Of a stretch of DNA of 41,172 nt, positions 30,681 to 38,432 are shown in pieces (the first letter of the stretch is position 1; every line of letters starts with the position of its first letter). The stretch comes from DASRTE01 sp035316885. GTDB taxonomy: Bacteria > Actinomycetota > Actinomycetes > Jiangellales > Jiangellaceae. The stretch is taken from the NCBI GenBank assembly GCA_035316885.1, contig DATHII010000271.1:1-41172 (forward strand), written 5' to 3'. A model generated the notes under the pieces. That model was not told the DNA's origin, did no database searches, and saw only the letters and a program-made list of their open reading frames with translations. Position numbers and translations under genes: made by a program.

Positions 30681-31544
30681 GTGACATTACGGCTCGGCAC
30701 CAGGGTCTTCGGTCCGGGCGAGTTCGCCGTCATGGCGATCGTCAACCGGACCCCGGACTCGTTCTACGACCGTGGCGCGACCTTCGACTTCGATTCCGCC
30801 CTCCGGCGGGTGGACGAGGTGGCCGCCGACGGCGCCGACATAATCGACATCGGAGGAGTCAGGGCAGGTCACGGCCCAACGGTCCCCGAGGCCGAGGAGA
30901 TCGGCCGCACGGTCGACCTAGTCGCCGCCGCGCGCGACCGGCATCCCGACCTCGTGGTCAGCGTCGACACCTACCGCGCCGGTGTCGCCGAGGCCGCGTG
31001 CCGTGCCGGGGCCCAGCTCATCAACGAGCCATGGGCCGGTGCCGACCCCGACGTCGCCGCGGTCGCGGCCCGCTGGGGCGCCGGCCTGGTCTGCAGCCAC
31101 ACCGGCGGCCTGGCACCGCGCACCGAACCGCATCGCGTGACGTACCGCGACGTCGTGGCGGACGTCGTCGCCACGACGACGGAGCTCGCCGAGAAGGCCG
31201 TCGCGGCCGGGGTTCGCCGCGACGGCATCCTGGTCGACCCGACTCACGACTTCGGCAAGAACACGCGCCACTCACTCGAACTGACCCGCCGCCTCGACGA
31301 GGTGGTCGCAACCGGCTGGCCGGTCCTGGTCAGCCTGTCCCGCAAGGACTTCGTCGGCGAGACGCTGAGCCTGCCCGCAGCCGCCCGCCTGCCGGGCACG
31401 CTCGCGGCTACAGCCGTGTCAGCGTGGGCGGGCGCGCGGGTTTTTCGGGCTCACGACGTCGTCGAGACCCGCCAGGTCCTCGACATGGTCGCAGCGATCC
31501 AGGGCAGCCGACCCCCACGGTCTCCGCGCCGCGGCCTCATGTGA
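30681..31544 (+). CDS. folP2: FolP2-type dihydropteroate synthase homologue
   Basis: A 287-residue TIM-barrel protein of the DHPS family. The first strand motif is AIVNRTPDSFYDRGATFDFD, then DIIDIGGVRAGHGPTVPE, SVDTYRAGVAEAACRAGAQL, and LSRKDFVGETL. The DHPS segment usually reading IND is here LINEPWAG. This is the FolP2 pattern (M. tuberculosis Rv1207 type), whose mycobacterial member is reported to lack DHPS activity, unlike FolP1. GTG at 30681 has the ribosome-binding site GGAGG 6 bases before. In relatives gpgS usually follows; here the LOG gene is convergent and overlaps the last 8 bp. Confidence 0.85.
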   Translation: MTLRLGTRVFGPGEFAVMAIVNRTPDSFYDRGATFDFDSALRRVDEVAADGADIIDIGGVRAGHGPTVPEAEEIGRTVDLVAAARDRHPDLVVSVDTYRAGVAEAACRAGAQLINEPWAGADPDVAAVAARWGAGLVCSHTGGLAPRTEPHRVTYRDVVADVVATTTELAEKAVAAGVRRDGILVDPTHDFGKNTRHSLELTRRLDEVVATGWPVLVSLSRKDFVGETLSLPAAARLPGTLAATAVSAWAGARVFRAHDVVETRQVLDMVAAIQGSRPPRSPRRGLM

Positions 31545-32316
31545 TGGCTGTGCCGCGTGGCCCTCCGCCTTCGCTGTTGACCCGAACGATGACCTCGACC
31601 GCCTTGTCGGGGTCGTCGGTCACCGACCACAGGTCGAGATCGGCCGTCGCGATCTTCTTCTCGGCGGCCACGGTGCCGCGCAGCCAGTCCTGCAGCCCTG
31701 CCCAGAAGGTCGTACCCATGAGCACGATCGGGAACCGCGTGACCTTGCCGGTCTGGACCAGCGTAAACGCCTCGAACAGCTCGTCCAGCGTGCCGAAGCC
31801 GCCGGGAAAGACGACGAACCCCTGCGCGTATTTGACGAACATCGTCTTGCGGGCGAAGAAGTACCGGAAGTTGATACCGAGGTCGACGTACTCGTTGATG
31901 CCCTGCTCGAACGGCAACTCGATGCCGAGGCCTACCGAGACACCGCCACCCTCGATGGCACCCTTGTTGGCCCCCTCCATGATGCCCGGGCCGCCGCCGG
32001 TGATCACCGCGTATCCGGCCCGGGCGAGTGCCGTGCCGAGCGCAACCGCCGTCTGGTAGAGCGGATCGTCGCGCGGGATCCGGGCAGATCCGAAGACGCT
32101 GATCGCCGGGCCGAGGTTCGCCAGCGACCCGAACCCCTCGACGAACTCGGACTGGATCCGCATGACCCGCCACGGATCGCCGTGCACCCAGTCGGCCGGA
32201 CCACGGCTCTCCAGCAGTCGCTGGTCGGTCGTGGTCACGTCGACCTGGGAGCGGCGCAGCGTCACCGGCCCGCGGTGCTTCTCGGAGGGCCGGCCGGGCT
32301 TCTGCGGTGCTGTCAC
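31537..32316 (-). CDS. LOG-family / TIGR00730 Rossmann-fold protein
   Basis: A 259-residue protein of the lysine decarboxylase-like (LOG) family. SVFGSARIPRDDPLYQTAVA, GGGPGIMEGANKGAIEGGGV and the signature FVVFPGGFGTLDELFEAF are present; the PGGxGTxxE motif marks cytokinin-riboside 5'-monophosphate phosphoribohydrolases and nucleotide hydrolases. Activity here is inferred from family only. GTG at 32316 (MTAPQKPGRPSEK) is preferred: further upstream the frame is antisense to the dapE end. The M. tuberculosis neighbour Rv1205 has the same place near dapE and folP2. It begins 10 bp after the dapE stop, so it is co-transcribed. Confidence 0.85.
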   Translation of the reverse strand: MTAPQKPGRPSEKHRGPVTLRRSQVDVTTTDQRLLESRGPADWVHGDPWRVMRIQSEFVEGFGSLANLGPAISVFGSARIPRDDPLYQTAVALGTALARAGYAVITGGGPGIMEGANKGAIEGGGVSVGLGIELPFEQGINEYVDLGINFRYFFARKTMFVKYAQGFVVFPGGFGTLDELFEAFTLVQTGKVTRFPIVLMGTTFWAGLQDWLRGTVAAEKKIATADLDLWSVTDDPDKAVEVIVRVNSEGGGPRGTAIT

Positions 32317-32326
32317 GGTCGTCAGG

Positions 32327-33412
32327 CTAGCCACGATCCGCGACCGGTGCTGCGCCGAGCCAGGTCCGCATACGGTCCTCGCAGAGTTGCACCTCGCGCA
32401 GGTCGACGCGTTCGTCGTCGGCATGGGCGAGGTTGGGGTCACCAGGCCCGTAGTTGACCGCCGGGACCCCGAGCGCGAAGAAGCGGGCCACGTCGGTCCA
32501 GCCGTACTTCGGCCGGGGCTCCGCCCCCACGGCCGCGACGAAGGCCGCCGCGGCGGGGTGGTTCAGGCCCGGCCGTGCACCCGGCGAGCTGTCCAGAGTC
32601 GTCAACTCGTACCCGGCGAAGAGCTCGTGCAGGTGAGCATGGGCCTCGTCCTCGCTCCGGCTCGGGGCGAACCGGTAGTTGACCGTGATCACGCAGGTGT
32701 CCGGGACGACGTTGCCGGCAATACCGCCGCGGATGTCGACGGCGTTCATGCCCTCGCGGTAGACGAGACCGTCCACCTCGACCTCGGCCGGTGTGTACGC
32801 CCGCAGCCGGTCGAGCACGTCGCCGGCGGCGTGGACGGCGTTGCTGCCCATCCACCAGCGAGCGGAATGCGCGGCCCGACCTCGGACAGTGATGGCCACC
32901 CGGACCGTCCCGTTGCACCCGCCCTCGACCTGGGCCGAGGTCGGCTCCATCACTACGGCGAAGTCGGCGGCCAGCAAATCCGGGTGACGGCCGGCGACCC
33001 GGGCGAGTCCGCTGCGGTCGGCCTCGACCTCCTCGTGGTCGTAGAAGATGTACGTGACATCGCGGACGGGGTCGGCGACGTGCGCCGCCAGCCGGAGGGC
33101 CACAGCCACGCCGCCCTTCATGTCGACGGTGCCGCGGCCCCAGAGCATCTCGCCGTCACGGCGGGTGGGCAGGTTCCCGGCGATCGGCACCGTGTCCAGA
33201 TGCCCTGCCACGATGACCCGCTCCGGCCTGCCCAGGCCGGTCCGGGCGACCACGGTGTCCCCGACTCGTTCGACCCGGAGGAGGTCGTAGGCGGACAGCG
33301 CCGCCACCACGGCATCGGCAAGCATGCCCTCGTCACCGCTGACCGACGGGATGTCGCACAGTGCCGCGGTCAGATCCGGCGCAGGCAGCCCGAGGTCGAG
33401 GCGCACAGTCAC
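32327..33412 (-). CDS. dapE: Succinyl-diaminopimelate desuccinylase
   Basis: A 361-residue dizinc hydrolase (M20 family) that removes succinate from N-succinyl-LL-diaminopimelate in the succinylase route to DAP and lysine. The metal ligands are visible: VIVAGHLDTVPIAG (His, Asp), LWGRGTVDMKGGVAVAL (Asp), and FYDHEEVEADRSG (Glu-Glu). The dimerisation domain follows and the terminal His is near NYGPGDPNLAHADDERVD. GTG at 33412 (MTVRLDLGLPAPDL) is used: the longer frame upstream is rich in Arg and Pro without similarity. It is on the minus strand, opposite to dapD, and leads into the LOG gene. Confidence 0.94.
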   Translation of the reverse strand: MTVRLDLGLPAPDLTAALCDIPSVSGDEGMLADAVVAALSAYDLLRVERVGDTVVARTGLGRPERVIVAGHLDTVPIAGNLPTRRDGEMLWGRGTVDMKGGVAVALRLAAHVADPVRDVTYIFYDHEEVEADRSGLARVAGRHPDLLAADFAVVMEPTSAQVEGGCNGTVRVAITVRGRAAHSARWWMGSNAVHAAGDVLDRLRAYTPAEVEVDGLVYREGMNAVDIRGGIAGNVVPDTCVITVNYRFAPSRSEDEAHAHLHELFAGYELTTLDSSPGARPGLNHPAAAAFVAAVGAEPRPKYGWTDVARFFALGVPAVNYGPGDPNLAHADDERVDLREVQLCEDRMRTWLGAAPVADRG

Positions 33413-33447
33413 GGAAGCCGACCCTACTGTCCTGCTCGAGCCCCGCC

Positions 33448-34134
33448 CTACGGTGTCCGGAAGGCGCAGAACTCGTTGCCCTCGGGATCGGCGAGGACGT
33501 GCCACGTGATCTCGTCGTCGGGTTCGCGCAGGACCCGGGCCCCCCGCGCCAGCAGTCCGGGCAGGTCAGGTGTGACGACATCCCAATGGATCCGGTTCTT
33601 CGCGCGTTTGGGCTCGGGCACGGGCACGAAGCACAGGAAGTCGAACGGCAGCGCCTGCCCACCCTCCAGCGCCGCGAAGTGCTCCCGAGGCTCACGTTCG
33701 CGCTCGACGCCGAACACGCCGGCCCACCAGTCCGCCTGCGCGTACGGATCGGCGCAGTCGACGACGATCTCGTAGAGCCGGCCCGGCAGGGAGGATCGAC
33801 CGTCGCGCACGAAGGCACAGAACTCGCCGCCCTCGACGTCGGCCATGACCCACCAGGCGCGGTCCTCCCCGGGCGGGCGGACCACCGTCGCCCCGAGATC
33901 CTGCAGGCCGTCGATGTTGCCGACGTCGACGTCGAGGTGGACGCGGTGCTTGACCGACTTGGGCTCTGGTACGGGATCGACCCAGACCTGCTGGCTGGTC
34001 CGGTCGCCGTCGAGCCGGATGGAACCGTCGTCGCCGTTCGCCGGGCTGAGCCCGAGCGCCGCCGCCCAGAAGCCGGCCAGCCGGGTGTGATCGGCCGCGT
34101 CCATGCACAACGCCTGCCAGGTCGCCAGTGTCAT
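33448..34134 (-). CDS. Two-domain VOC (glyoxalase/bleomycin resistance-like) protein
   Basis: A 228-residue protein made of two vicinal-oxygen-chelate modules of about 110 residues: LCMDAADHTRLAGFWAAALG opens the first and EIVVDCADPYAQADWWAGVF the second. Each ends with a similar motif, DVEGGEFCAFVRD and DPEGNEFCAFRTP, and each carries a conserved VHLDVDV or IHWDVVT strand. Internal duplication is obvious. Substrate unknown; such proteins include glyoxalase-like and antibiotic-binding types. It lies 35 bp upstream of dapE on the same strand, divergent from dapD. Confidence 0.82.
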   Translation of the reverse strand: MTLATWQALCMDAADHTRLAGFWAAALGLSPANGDDGSIRLDGDRTSQQVWVDPVPEPKSVKHRVHLDVDVGNIDGLQDLGATVVRPPGEDRAWWVMADVEGGEFCAFVRDGRSSLPGRLYEIVVDCADPYAQADWWAGVFGVEREREPREHFAALEGGQALPFDFLCFVPVPEPKRAKNRIHWDVVTPDLPGLLARGARVLREPDDEITWHVLADPEGNEFCAFRTP

Positions 34135-34169
34135 GGGAGGAGGCTACGAGCCTTACTAGGCTGTCCGTC

Positions 34170-35102
34170 ATGTCAGACGCCCACCTGCCCCGCAACGCCT
34201 GGGGCACCGGCCTGGCCACGACCACGACCGACGGAACCATGCTCGACGTGTGGTACCCCACCCCGATGCTCGGCAAGGCCACGGACGCAGACGACGCCGA
34301 CCTGCGTTCGCTCGCGGTCGACGACCTCGACCGCGGCGTGTCGCAGACGGTCGTCAGCACGGTGTCGGACCTCGCCGCGCCCCCGGTCGACGCCGCGGAC
34401 GCGTACCTTCGCCTCCACCTGCTCTCCCATCGGTTGGTCAGGCCTCACAGCATCGACCTGACCGGGATCTTCGCCCTGCTGGCCACCGTCGTGTGGACCA
34501 ACCACGGGCCTTGCGCAGTCGACGACTTCGAGCAGATGCGCCTGCGACTGCGCCGGCGCGGCAGGGTCGAGGTGTACGGCGTGGACAAGTTTCCGCGGAT
34601 GACCGACTACGTGGTGCCGTCCGGCGTCCGGATCGCCGATGCGGACCGGGTCCGGCTCGGCGCGCACCTCGCACCGGGCACCGTGGTCATGCACGAGGGT
34701 TTCGTCAACTTCAACGCGGGAACGCTCGGCTCCTCGATGATCGAGGGCCGGGTGTCGGCGGGTGTCGTGGTGGGAGACGGCTCGGACATCGGCGGCGGAT
34801 CGTCCATCATGGGCACCCTGTCCGGTGGCGGTACCGAGGTGATCTCCGTCGGCGAGAACTGCCTGATCGGCGCCAACGCCGGCATCGGCATCTCGCTCGG
34901 CGACGGGTGCATCGTCGAGGCCGGGTGCTATGTCACGGCGGGCACGAAGGTGAGCCTGCCCGACAACCGGGTCGTCAAGGCCCGTGAGCTGTCCGGCAGC
35001 GACGGCCTGCTTTTCCGCCGGAACAGTCTCACCGGCGCGGTCGAGGCGCTGGCCAGGGCGGGCGACTGGGGCGGCCTCAACGCCGCACTCCACACCTCCT
35101 GA
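34170..35102 (+). CDS. dapD: Tetrahydrodipicolinate N-succinyltransferase
   Basis: A 310-residue enzyme that succinylates tetrahydrodipicolinate with succinyl-CoA in DAP and lysine synthesis. It is the actinobacterial DapD type: an N-terminal domain (AWGTGLATTTTDGTMLDVWY), then a left-handed beta-helix with hexapeptide repeats (VVMHEGFVNFNAGTLGSSMI, EGRVSAGVVVGDGSDIGGGS, ENCLIGANAGIGISLGDGCI). The glycine-rich GGGSSIMGTLSGGG is typical. ATG at 34170 is used. It lies divergent to the VOC gene and is followed at once by a hairpin at 35101-35120. With dapE, dapC and fdxA nearby, four genes of the DAP neighbourhood occur within 6 kb. Confidence 0.95.
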   Translation: MSDAHLPRNAWGTGLATTTTDGTMLDVWYPTPMLGKATDADDADLRSLAVDDLDRGVSQTVVSTVSDLAAPPVDAADAYLRLHLLSHRLVRPHSIDLTGIFALLATVVWTNHGPCAVDDFEQMRLRLRRRGRVEVYGVDKFPRMTDYVVPSGVRIADADRVRLGAHLAPGTVVMHEGFVNFNAGTLGSSMIEGRVSAGVVVGDGSDIGGGSSIMGTLSGGGTEVISVGENCLIGANAGIGISLGDGCIVEAGCYVTAGTKVSLPDNRVVKARELSGSDGLLFRRNSLTGAVEALARAGDWGGLNAALHTS

Positions 35103-35120
35103 GCGTCAGCCATGACGCTC
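35101..35120 (+). terminator. Stem-loop directly after dapD
   Basis: GAGCGTCA (35101-35108), loop GCCA, TGACGCTC (35113-35120): a perfect 8-bp stem whose first two bases belong to the dapD stop codon. There is no U-tract. Position and stem fit an actinobacterial terminator for dapD. Confidence 0.55.
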
Positions 35121-35164
35121 CGCCCGGGAACGCCACGGCGACCACCACACGTTTCCACGGCACG

Positions 35165-36142
35165 ATGACTCGCCGGTCCCGCGCGCTGATCGCCATTCTT
35201 GCCCTCGCCCTGGTCGGCGCCGGCGGAGCGGCGCTCCTGGTGTTTTGGACCGGCGGGTCCGTGGGACCGGTGGTCGTCCGCGAAACCTGCACGGCTGAGG
35301 TCGACGGACGGACGACGACGATCAGCCCGGAGCAGGCCGTTCAGGCTGCGACGATCGCGGCGGTGGCCGAGCAGCGCGGGCTGCCGGCACGGGCCGTGAC
35401 CGTCGCCCTGGCCACGGCGTACCAGGAGTCCAACCTGCACAACCTCGACCACGGCGACCGCGACTCGCTCGGGCTGTTCCAGCAGCGGCCCTCGCAGGGC
35501 TGGGGCACGCCCGAGCAGATCCAGGACCCGGCCTACGCCGTGGGCAGGTTCTACGACGCGCTGGTCCAGATCCCCGACTACCGCGATCTCGAGATCACCG
35601 TCGCTGCCCAGCAGGTCCAGCGCAGCGCCTACCCGGACGCCTACGCCGACCACGAGGCCGACGCGCGGGTGCTCGCATCGGCGTTGTCGGGCAACTCGCC
35701 CGCCGCGCTGAGCTGCGCGTTCCGGGCGGCGACCTACGAGGAGCAGGTCGAGGAACCCGACGGTTTGACGGCTCGGGCCCGCGCCGTGCGCGACGAACTC
35801 GCCGGGACGTTCGTCGGCCTGGAGGTCGGCGGTTACCAGCCCGGTGGCATCGACTCGGGTCATGTCTCAGACTCCGCGCACTACGACGGCCGGGCACTCG
35901 ACGTCCTTCTCCGGCCCCACGACGACCCAGAGGTCAACCGCTCGGGCTGGGTGGTCGCACACTGGCTGGTTGCGAACGCCGACCGGCTCGGTGTGGCAAC
36001 GGTCATCTACGACGCACAGATCTGGACGGCGCGGCGATCCGCGCAGGGTTGGCGGCCGTACACTCACCCGTCCGGCGCCACGTCCGACCCGACCCTGCAG
36101 CACCTCGACCACGTCCACGTCGACGTCGCTCGCGGCGGCTGA
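35165..36142 (+). CDS. Secreted lysozyme-fold protein with C-terminal ARB_07466-like domain
   Basis: A 325-residue protein with an N-terminal signal anchor (ALIAILALALVGAGGAALLV). Residues ~60-190 resemble a lytic transglycosylase-like fold, with VALATAYQESNLHNLDHGDR containing the candidate catalytic Glu (QESNLHN) and DSLGLFQQRPSQGWGT. The C-terminal ~110 residues (VGGYQPGGIDSGHVSDSAHY DGRALDVLLR) resemble the conserved domain found in actinobacterial secreted proteins often mis-named heavy-metal transporters. It probably works on the cell wall outside the membrane; the reaction is not proven. ATG at 35165 is used. It follows dapD, after a hairpin, and precedes a decayed region. Confidence 0.8.
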   Translation: MTRRSRALIAILALALVGAGGAALLVFWTGGSVGPVVVRETCTAEVDGRTTTISPEQAVQAATIAAVAEQRGLPARAVTVALATAYQESNLHNLDHGDRDSLGLFQQRPSQGWGTPEQIQDPAYAVGRFYDALVQIPDYRDLEITVAAQQVQRSAYPDAYADHEADARVLASALSGNSPAALSCAFRAATYEEQVEEPDGLTARARAVRDELAGTFVGLEVGGYQPGGIDSGHVSDSAHYDGRALDVLLRPHDDPEVNRSGWVVAHWLVANADRLGVATVIYDAQIWTARRSAQGWRPYTHPSGATSDPTLQHLDHVHVDVARGG

Positions 36143-36306
36143 CCCGGACGTGGCCTCGACCGGCGCGGCGGTGACCCATGCGCTGGTCTTACCGCTGCCC
36201 TGCTCGCTCTGGGCGTCGTCGTGTGGGCGCGCCGGGTCGGGTTGCGGCCATCAACGCGTGTGTTGCGGGTCGAGGCGATCGAACCAGTCATCGACAGGAG
36301 GGTTCC
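36143..36306 (+). other. Remnant of a small membrane protein C-terminus
   Basis: No intact gene. Positions 36191-36307 read in one frame as TAALLALGVVVWARRVGLRP, then STRVLRVEAIEPVIDRRVP and a TGA at 36308-36310 that overlaps the next ATG. A hydrophobic helix followed by a basic tail suggests the C-terminus of a lost membrane protein whose 5' part is missing. A ribosome-binding site (AGGAGG) at 36295-36300 serves the following open frame. Confidence 0.35.
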
Positions 36307-36690
36307 ATGAGATCGGCGTATCGCGTGTTGGCGTATGTGGTTGCGGCCGGCGTCGCGGTGCAGGCAGCCCGCACCGCGCTGGGGTTTTCACGATCATCCA
36401 CGAGGTGGACGACGAGGGTGTGTTCGCGGCCGGTTACGACGACGAAGGCAACGTTGGCTTGATGGTGCAACGGGTGGTCGGGCTGGGGCTGATCCCGTTG
36501 TCCGCGCTCGCGCTGCTGATCGTGCCCTTCTTCATCGAGGCACCCGGTGCGGTGCGCCGGCGACGTGCTGGAGGAGCGGCTCGAAGCCGAGCGGGCGGTC
36601 TTCCCTGGCGCCACGCACAACCCGCAGCTGCTTGGCAAGCCGTTCAACGACCGGCTCCGCCCCCTCGTCGCCGGCGGCGGCGCACGCTGA
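36307..36690 (+). pseudogene. Small DUF6220-like membrane protein, frameshifted, joined to a second fragment
   Basis: ATG 36307 begins MRSAYRVLAYVVAAGVAVQA, one helix, but the frame is lost at the GGGGTTTT run (36381-36388). In the next frame VFTIIHEVDDEGVFAAGYDD and GLMVQRVVGLGLIPLSALAL LIVPFF follow, as in small four-helix membrane proteins related to DUF6220; a stretch between them seems shortened. From 36562 a third piece in the first frame, DVLEERLEAERAVFPGATHN and PQLLGKPFNDRLRPLVAGGG, ends at TGA 36690 and looks like the C-terminus of an unrelated protein I do not recognise. The homopolymer shift could be a sequencing error; the chimera is harder to explain that way. Confidence 0.55.
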
Positions 36691-36774
36691 CCTAACGGCC
36701 GCACCGACCCGAGAGCGCGACATCGGCCCAGGTCTTAAGGGCACGGAGCCTCGCCGCGTGCCGGGCCAACCAGA

Positions 36775-36861
36775 TGGCACGCTGGACCGCTCCACAGACC
36801 AGGGCATACCGCCCGCCTGAGCAACGGTTCAGCGTGCCATGGACGACGGTCCAGCGTGCCA
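36775..36861. repeat. Three copies of a 15-bp motif at the dapC 3' end, two direct and one inverted
   Basis: TGGCACGCTGGACCG at 36775-36789 is the exact reverse complement of 36847-36861, and 36825-36839 is a third copy with one mismatch in the same direction as the latter. Read on the minus strand, two direct copies 22 bp apart form the last codons and stop of dapC, then the inverted copy follows. They can pair as a 15-bp stem with a 57-nt loop, or as an alternative stem with the nearer copy. A terminator with alternative folds or a small repeat element is possible. Confidence 0.6.
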
Positions 36862-37944
36862 AGCCTCGAGTCGGGCCGCCGCAGCGGAGACCCCCTCGTC
36901 GGTCGCCGTCAGCGCGATCCGGACGTGGCGCGAACCCCCCGGGCCGTAGAAGTCACCTGGCGCCACCAGGATCCCGAGCGCGGCGAACCACGCCACCGTG
37001 TCCCAACACGGCTCGTTCCGGGTTGCCCACAGGTACAAGCCACCCTCCGAGTGGTCGATCCGAAAACCGGCAGCCTCCAGCGCAGGGCGCAGCATGCTGC
37101 GCCGCGCCAGGTATCGCTTCCGCTGGTTGTCGACGTGGGCGTCGTCACCTAGGGCGGCGACCATCGCCCCTTGCACCGGAGCGGGAACCATCATGCCCGC
37201 GTGCTTGCGTATCCCCAGTAGACGTCGGACCAACGCGACGTCGCCGGCGACGAAGCCGGCGCGGTACCCCGCCATGTTCGACCGCTTCGACATCGAGTGG
37301 ACGGCCAGCACGCCGTCGAGCGACCCCCCATTGACATCGGGATCGAGGACCGAGGCCGGTCGCGCTTCCCAGCCGAACTCCAGGTAGCACTCGTCCGAGG
37401 CGACGACGGTCCCGCGCTCGCGGGCCCAGGCGACGACCTTGGCCAGGTGTGCTACCGGCAACACCGCGCCGTGCGGGTTCGCCGGCGAATTGACCCAGAT
37501 CATCCCGACGCGCCGCGGCCCCAAACCGGTGAGCGAGTCGGATGCGACTGGGTCCGCCCCCGCCAACCGTGCCCCGATGTCGTAGGTCGGATAGGCCAGA
37601 GCGGGATGGACGACGGCGTCGCCCGCACCCAGGCCGAGCAGGGTCGGCAACCAGGCCACGAGCTCCTTGGAGCCGATCGTCGGCAGGACGCCCTCCCGGT
37701 CGACGGTGTGGATCCCCCATCGCCGGGCGAACCACGCGGCAACCGCCTCCCTCAGCTCCGGCGTGCCGTACGTGGCCGGGTAGCCGGGAGCGTCGGAACC
37801 CGCCGTCAGGGCGTCACGGACGACGCGCGGGGTCGGGTCGACCGGGGTCCCGACGGACAGGTCGACCAGCCCACCTGGGTGTGCGGCCGCTTGGTGCTCG
37901 AACGGGGCCAACCGGTCCCACGGGAAGTCCGGGAGGCTGTGCAC
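36829..37944 (-). CDS. dapC: Succinyldiaminopimelate transaminase
   Basis: A 371-residue PLP aminotransferase (fold type I) that uses glutamate to aminate N-succinyl-2-amino-6-ketopimelate in DAP and lysine synthesis. Motifs: LPDFPWDRLAPFEHQAAAHP at the start, GYPATYGTPELREAVAAWFA, WVNSPANPHGAVLPVAHLAK, and the PLP lysine in AVHSMSKRSNMAGYRAGFVA. GTG at 37944 (MHSLPDF) is 14 bp after the ferredoxin stop and matches the usual N-terminus of actinobacterial DapC. The pair fdxA-dapC is the same as in M. tuberculosis (Rv1177-Rv1178). Its last ten codons (WHAGPSSMAR) are encoded by the 15-bp repeat motif, so the C-terminus may have been altered. Confidence 0.93.
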   Translation of the reverse strand: MHSLPDFPWDRLAPFEHQAAAHPGGLVDLSVGTPVDPTPRVVRDALTAGSDAPGYPATYGTPELREAVAAWFARRWGIHTVDREGVLPTIGSKELVAWLPTLLGLGAGDAVVHPALAYPTYDIGARLAGADPVASDSLTGLGPRRVGMIWVNSPANPHGAVLPVAHLAKVVAWARERGTVVASDECYLEFGWEARPASVLDPDVNGGSLDGVLAVHSMSKRSNMAGYRAGFVAGDVALVRRLLGIRKHAGMMVPAPVQGAMVAALGDDAHVDNQRKRYLARRSMLRPALEAAGFRIDHSEGGLYLWATRNEPCWDTVAWFAALGILVAPGDFYGPGGSRHVRIALTATDEGVSAAAARLEAWHAGPSSMAR

Positions 37945-37958
37945 CTGGGCGGTGTCGC

Positions 37959-38288
37959 TCAGTGGACGCTGGTCTCCTGCGGCGGTAGAGCCGCGATCAG
38001 CGGGTGGTCCTTGTCGATGACACCCAGCTTGGACGCGCCACCCGGGGAGCCGAGGTCGTCGAAGAACTCGGCATTGGCCGGGGTGTAGTCCTTCCACTGC
38101 TCGGGGACGTCGTCCTCGTAGAAGATCGCCTCGACCGGGCACACCGGCTCGCAGGCACCACAGTCAACGCACTCGTCCGGGTGGATGTAGAGCATTCGTT
38201 CGCCCTCGTAGATGCAGTCGACCGGACACTCCTCGACACAGGCGAGATCCTTCAGATCGACGCACGGCTGCGCGATGGTGTACGTCAC
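37959..38288 (-). CDS. fdxA: 7Fe ferredoxin (FdxA/FdxC type)
   Basis: A 109-residue ferredoxin with one [3Fe-4S] and one [4Fe-4S] cluster. N-terminal TYTIAQPCVDLKDLACVEEC and PVDCIYEG provide the 3Fe site, and CVDCGACEPVCPVEAIF the 4Fe site, as in the classical actinobacterial protein. The tail LGSPGGASKLGVIDKDHP is the usual C-terminal extension. GTG at 38288 has a strong AGGAGG ribosome-binding site about 8 bases upstream. It precedes dapC by 14 bp on the same strand. It donates electrons in the cytoplasm; its partner is unknown and need not be DapC. Confidence 0.95.
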   Translation of the reverse strand: MTYTIAQPCVDLKDLACVEECPVDCIYEGERMLYIHPDECVDCGACEPVCPVEAIFYEDDVPEQWKDYTPANAEFFDDLGSPGGASKLGVIDKDHPLIAALPPQETSVH

Positions 38289-38432
38289 GAGAACGTCCTC
38301 CTGTCGACGCCAGGCACGGGGGGCGGTGCCCTTCCTAGTATCGCCCTGCACGCATCCGCGTGTGCAACCGAGGCCAGCCTATGCGCTCGTGGCGCCGAGA
38401 TGGAGCCGTGCCCAGACCCTGGAAGGACGCCG

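Noticed and set aside
30700..31500. Functional FolP1 dihydropteroate synthase
   Set aside because: The sequence has the FolP2 pattern and neighbourhood, and the usual IND motif is replaced; calling it a working DHPS would overstate the evidence.
36825..36861. Direct repeat as a prophage or integrative element attachment site
   Set aside because: There is no integrase, tRNA or foreign cargo between copies only 22 bp apart.
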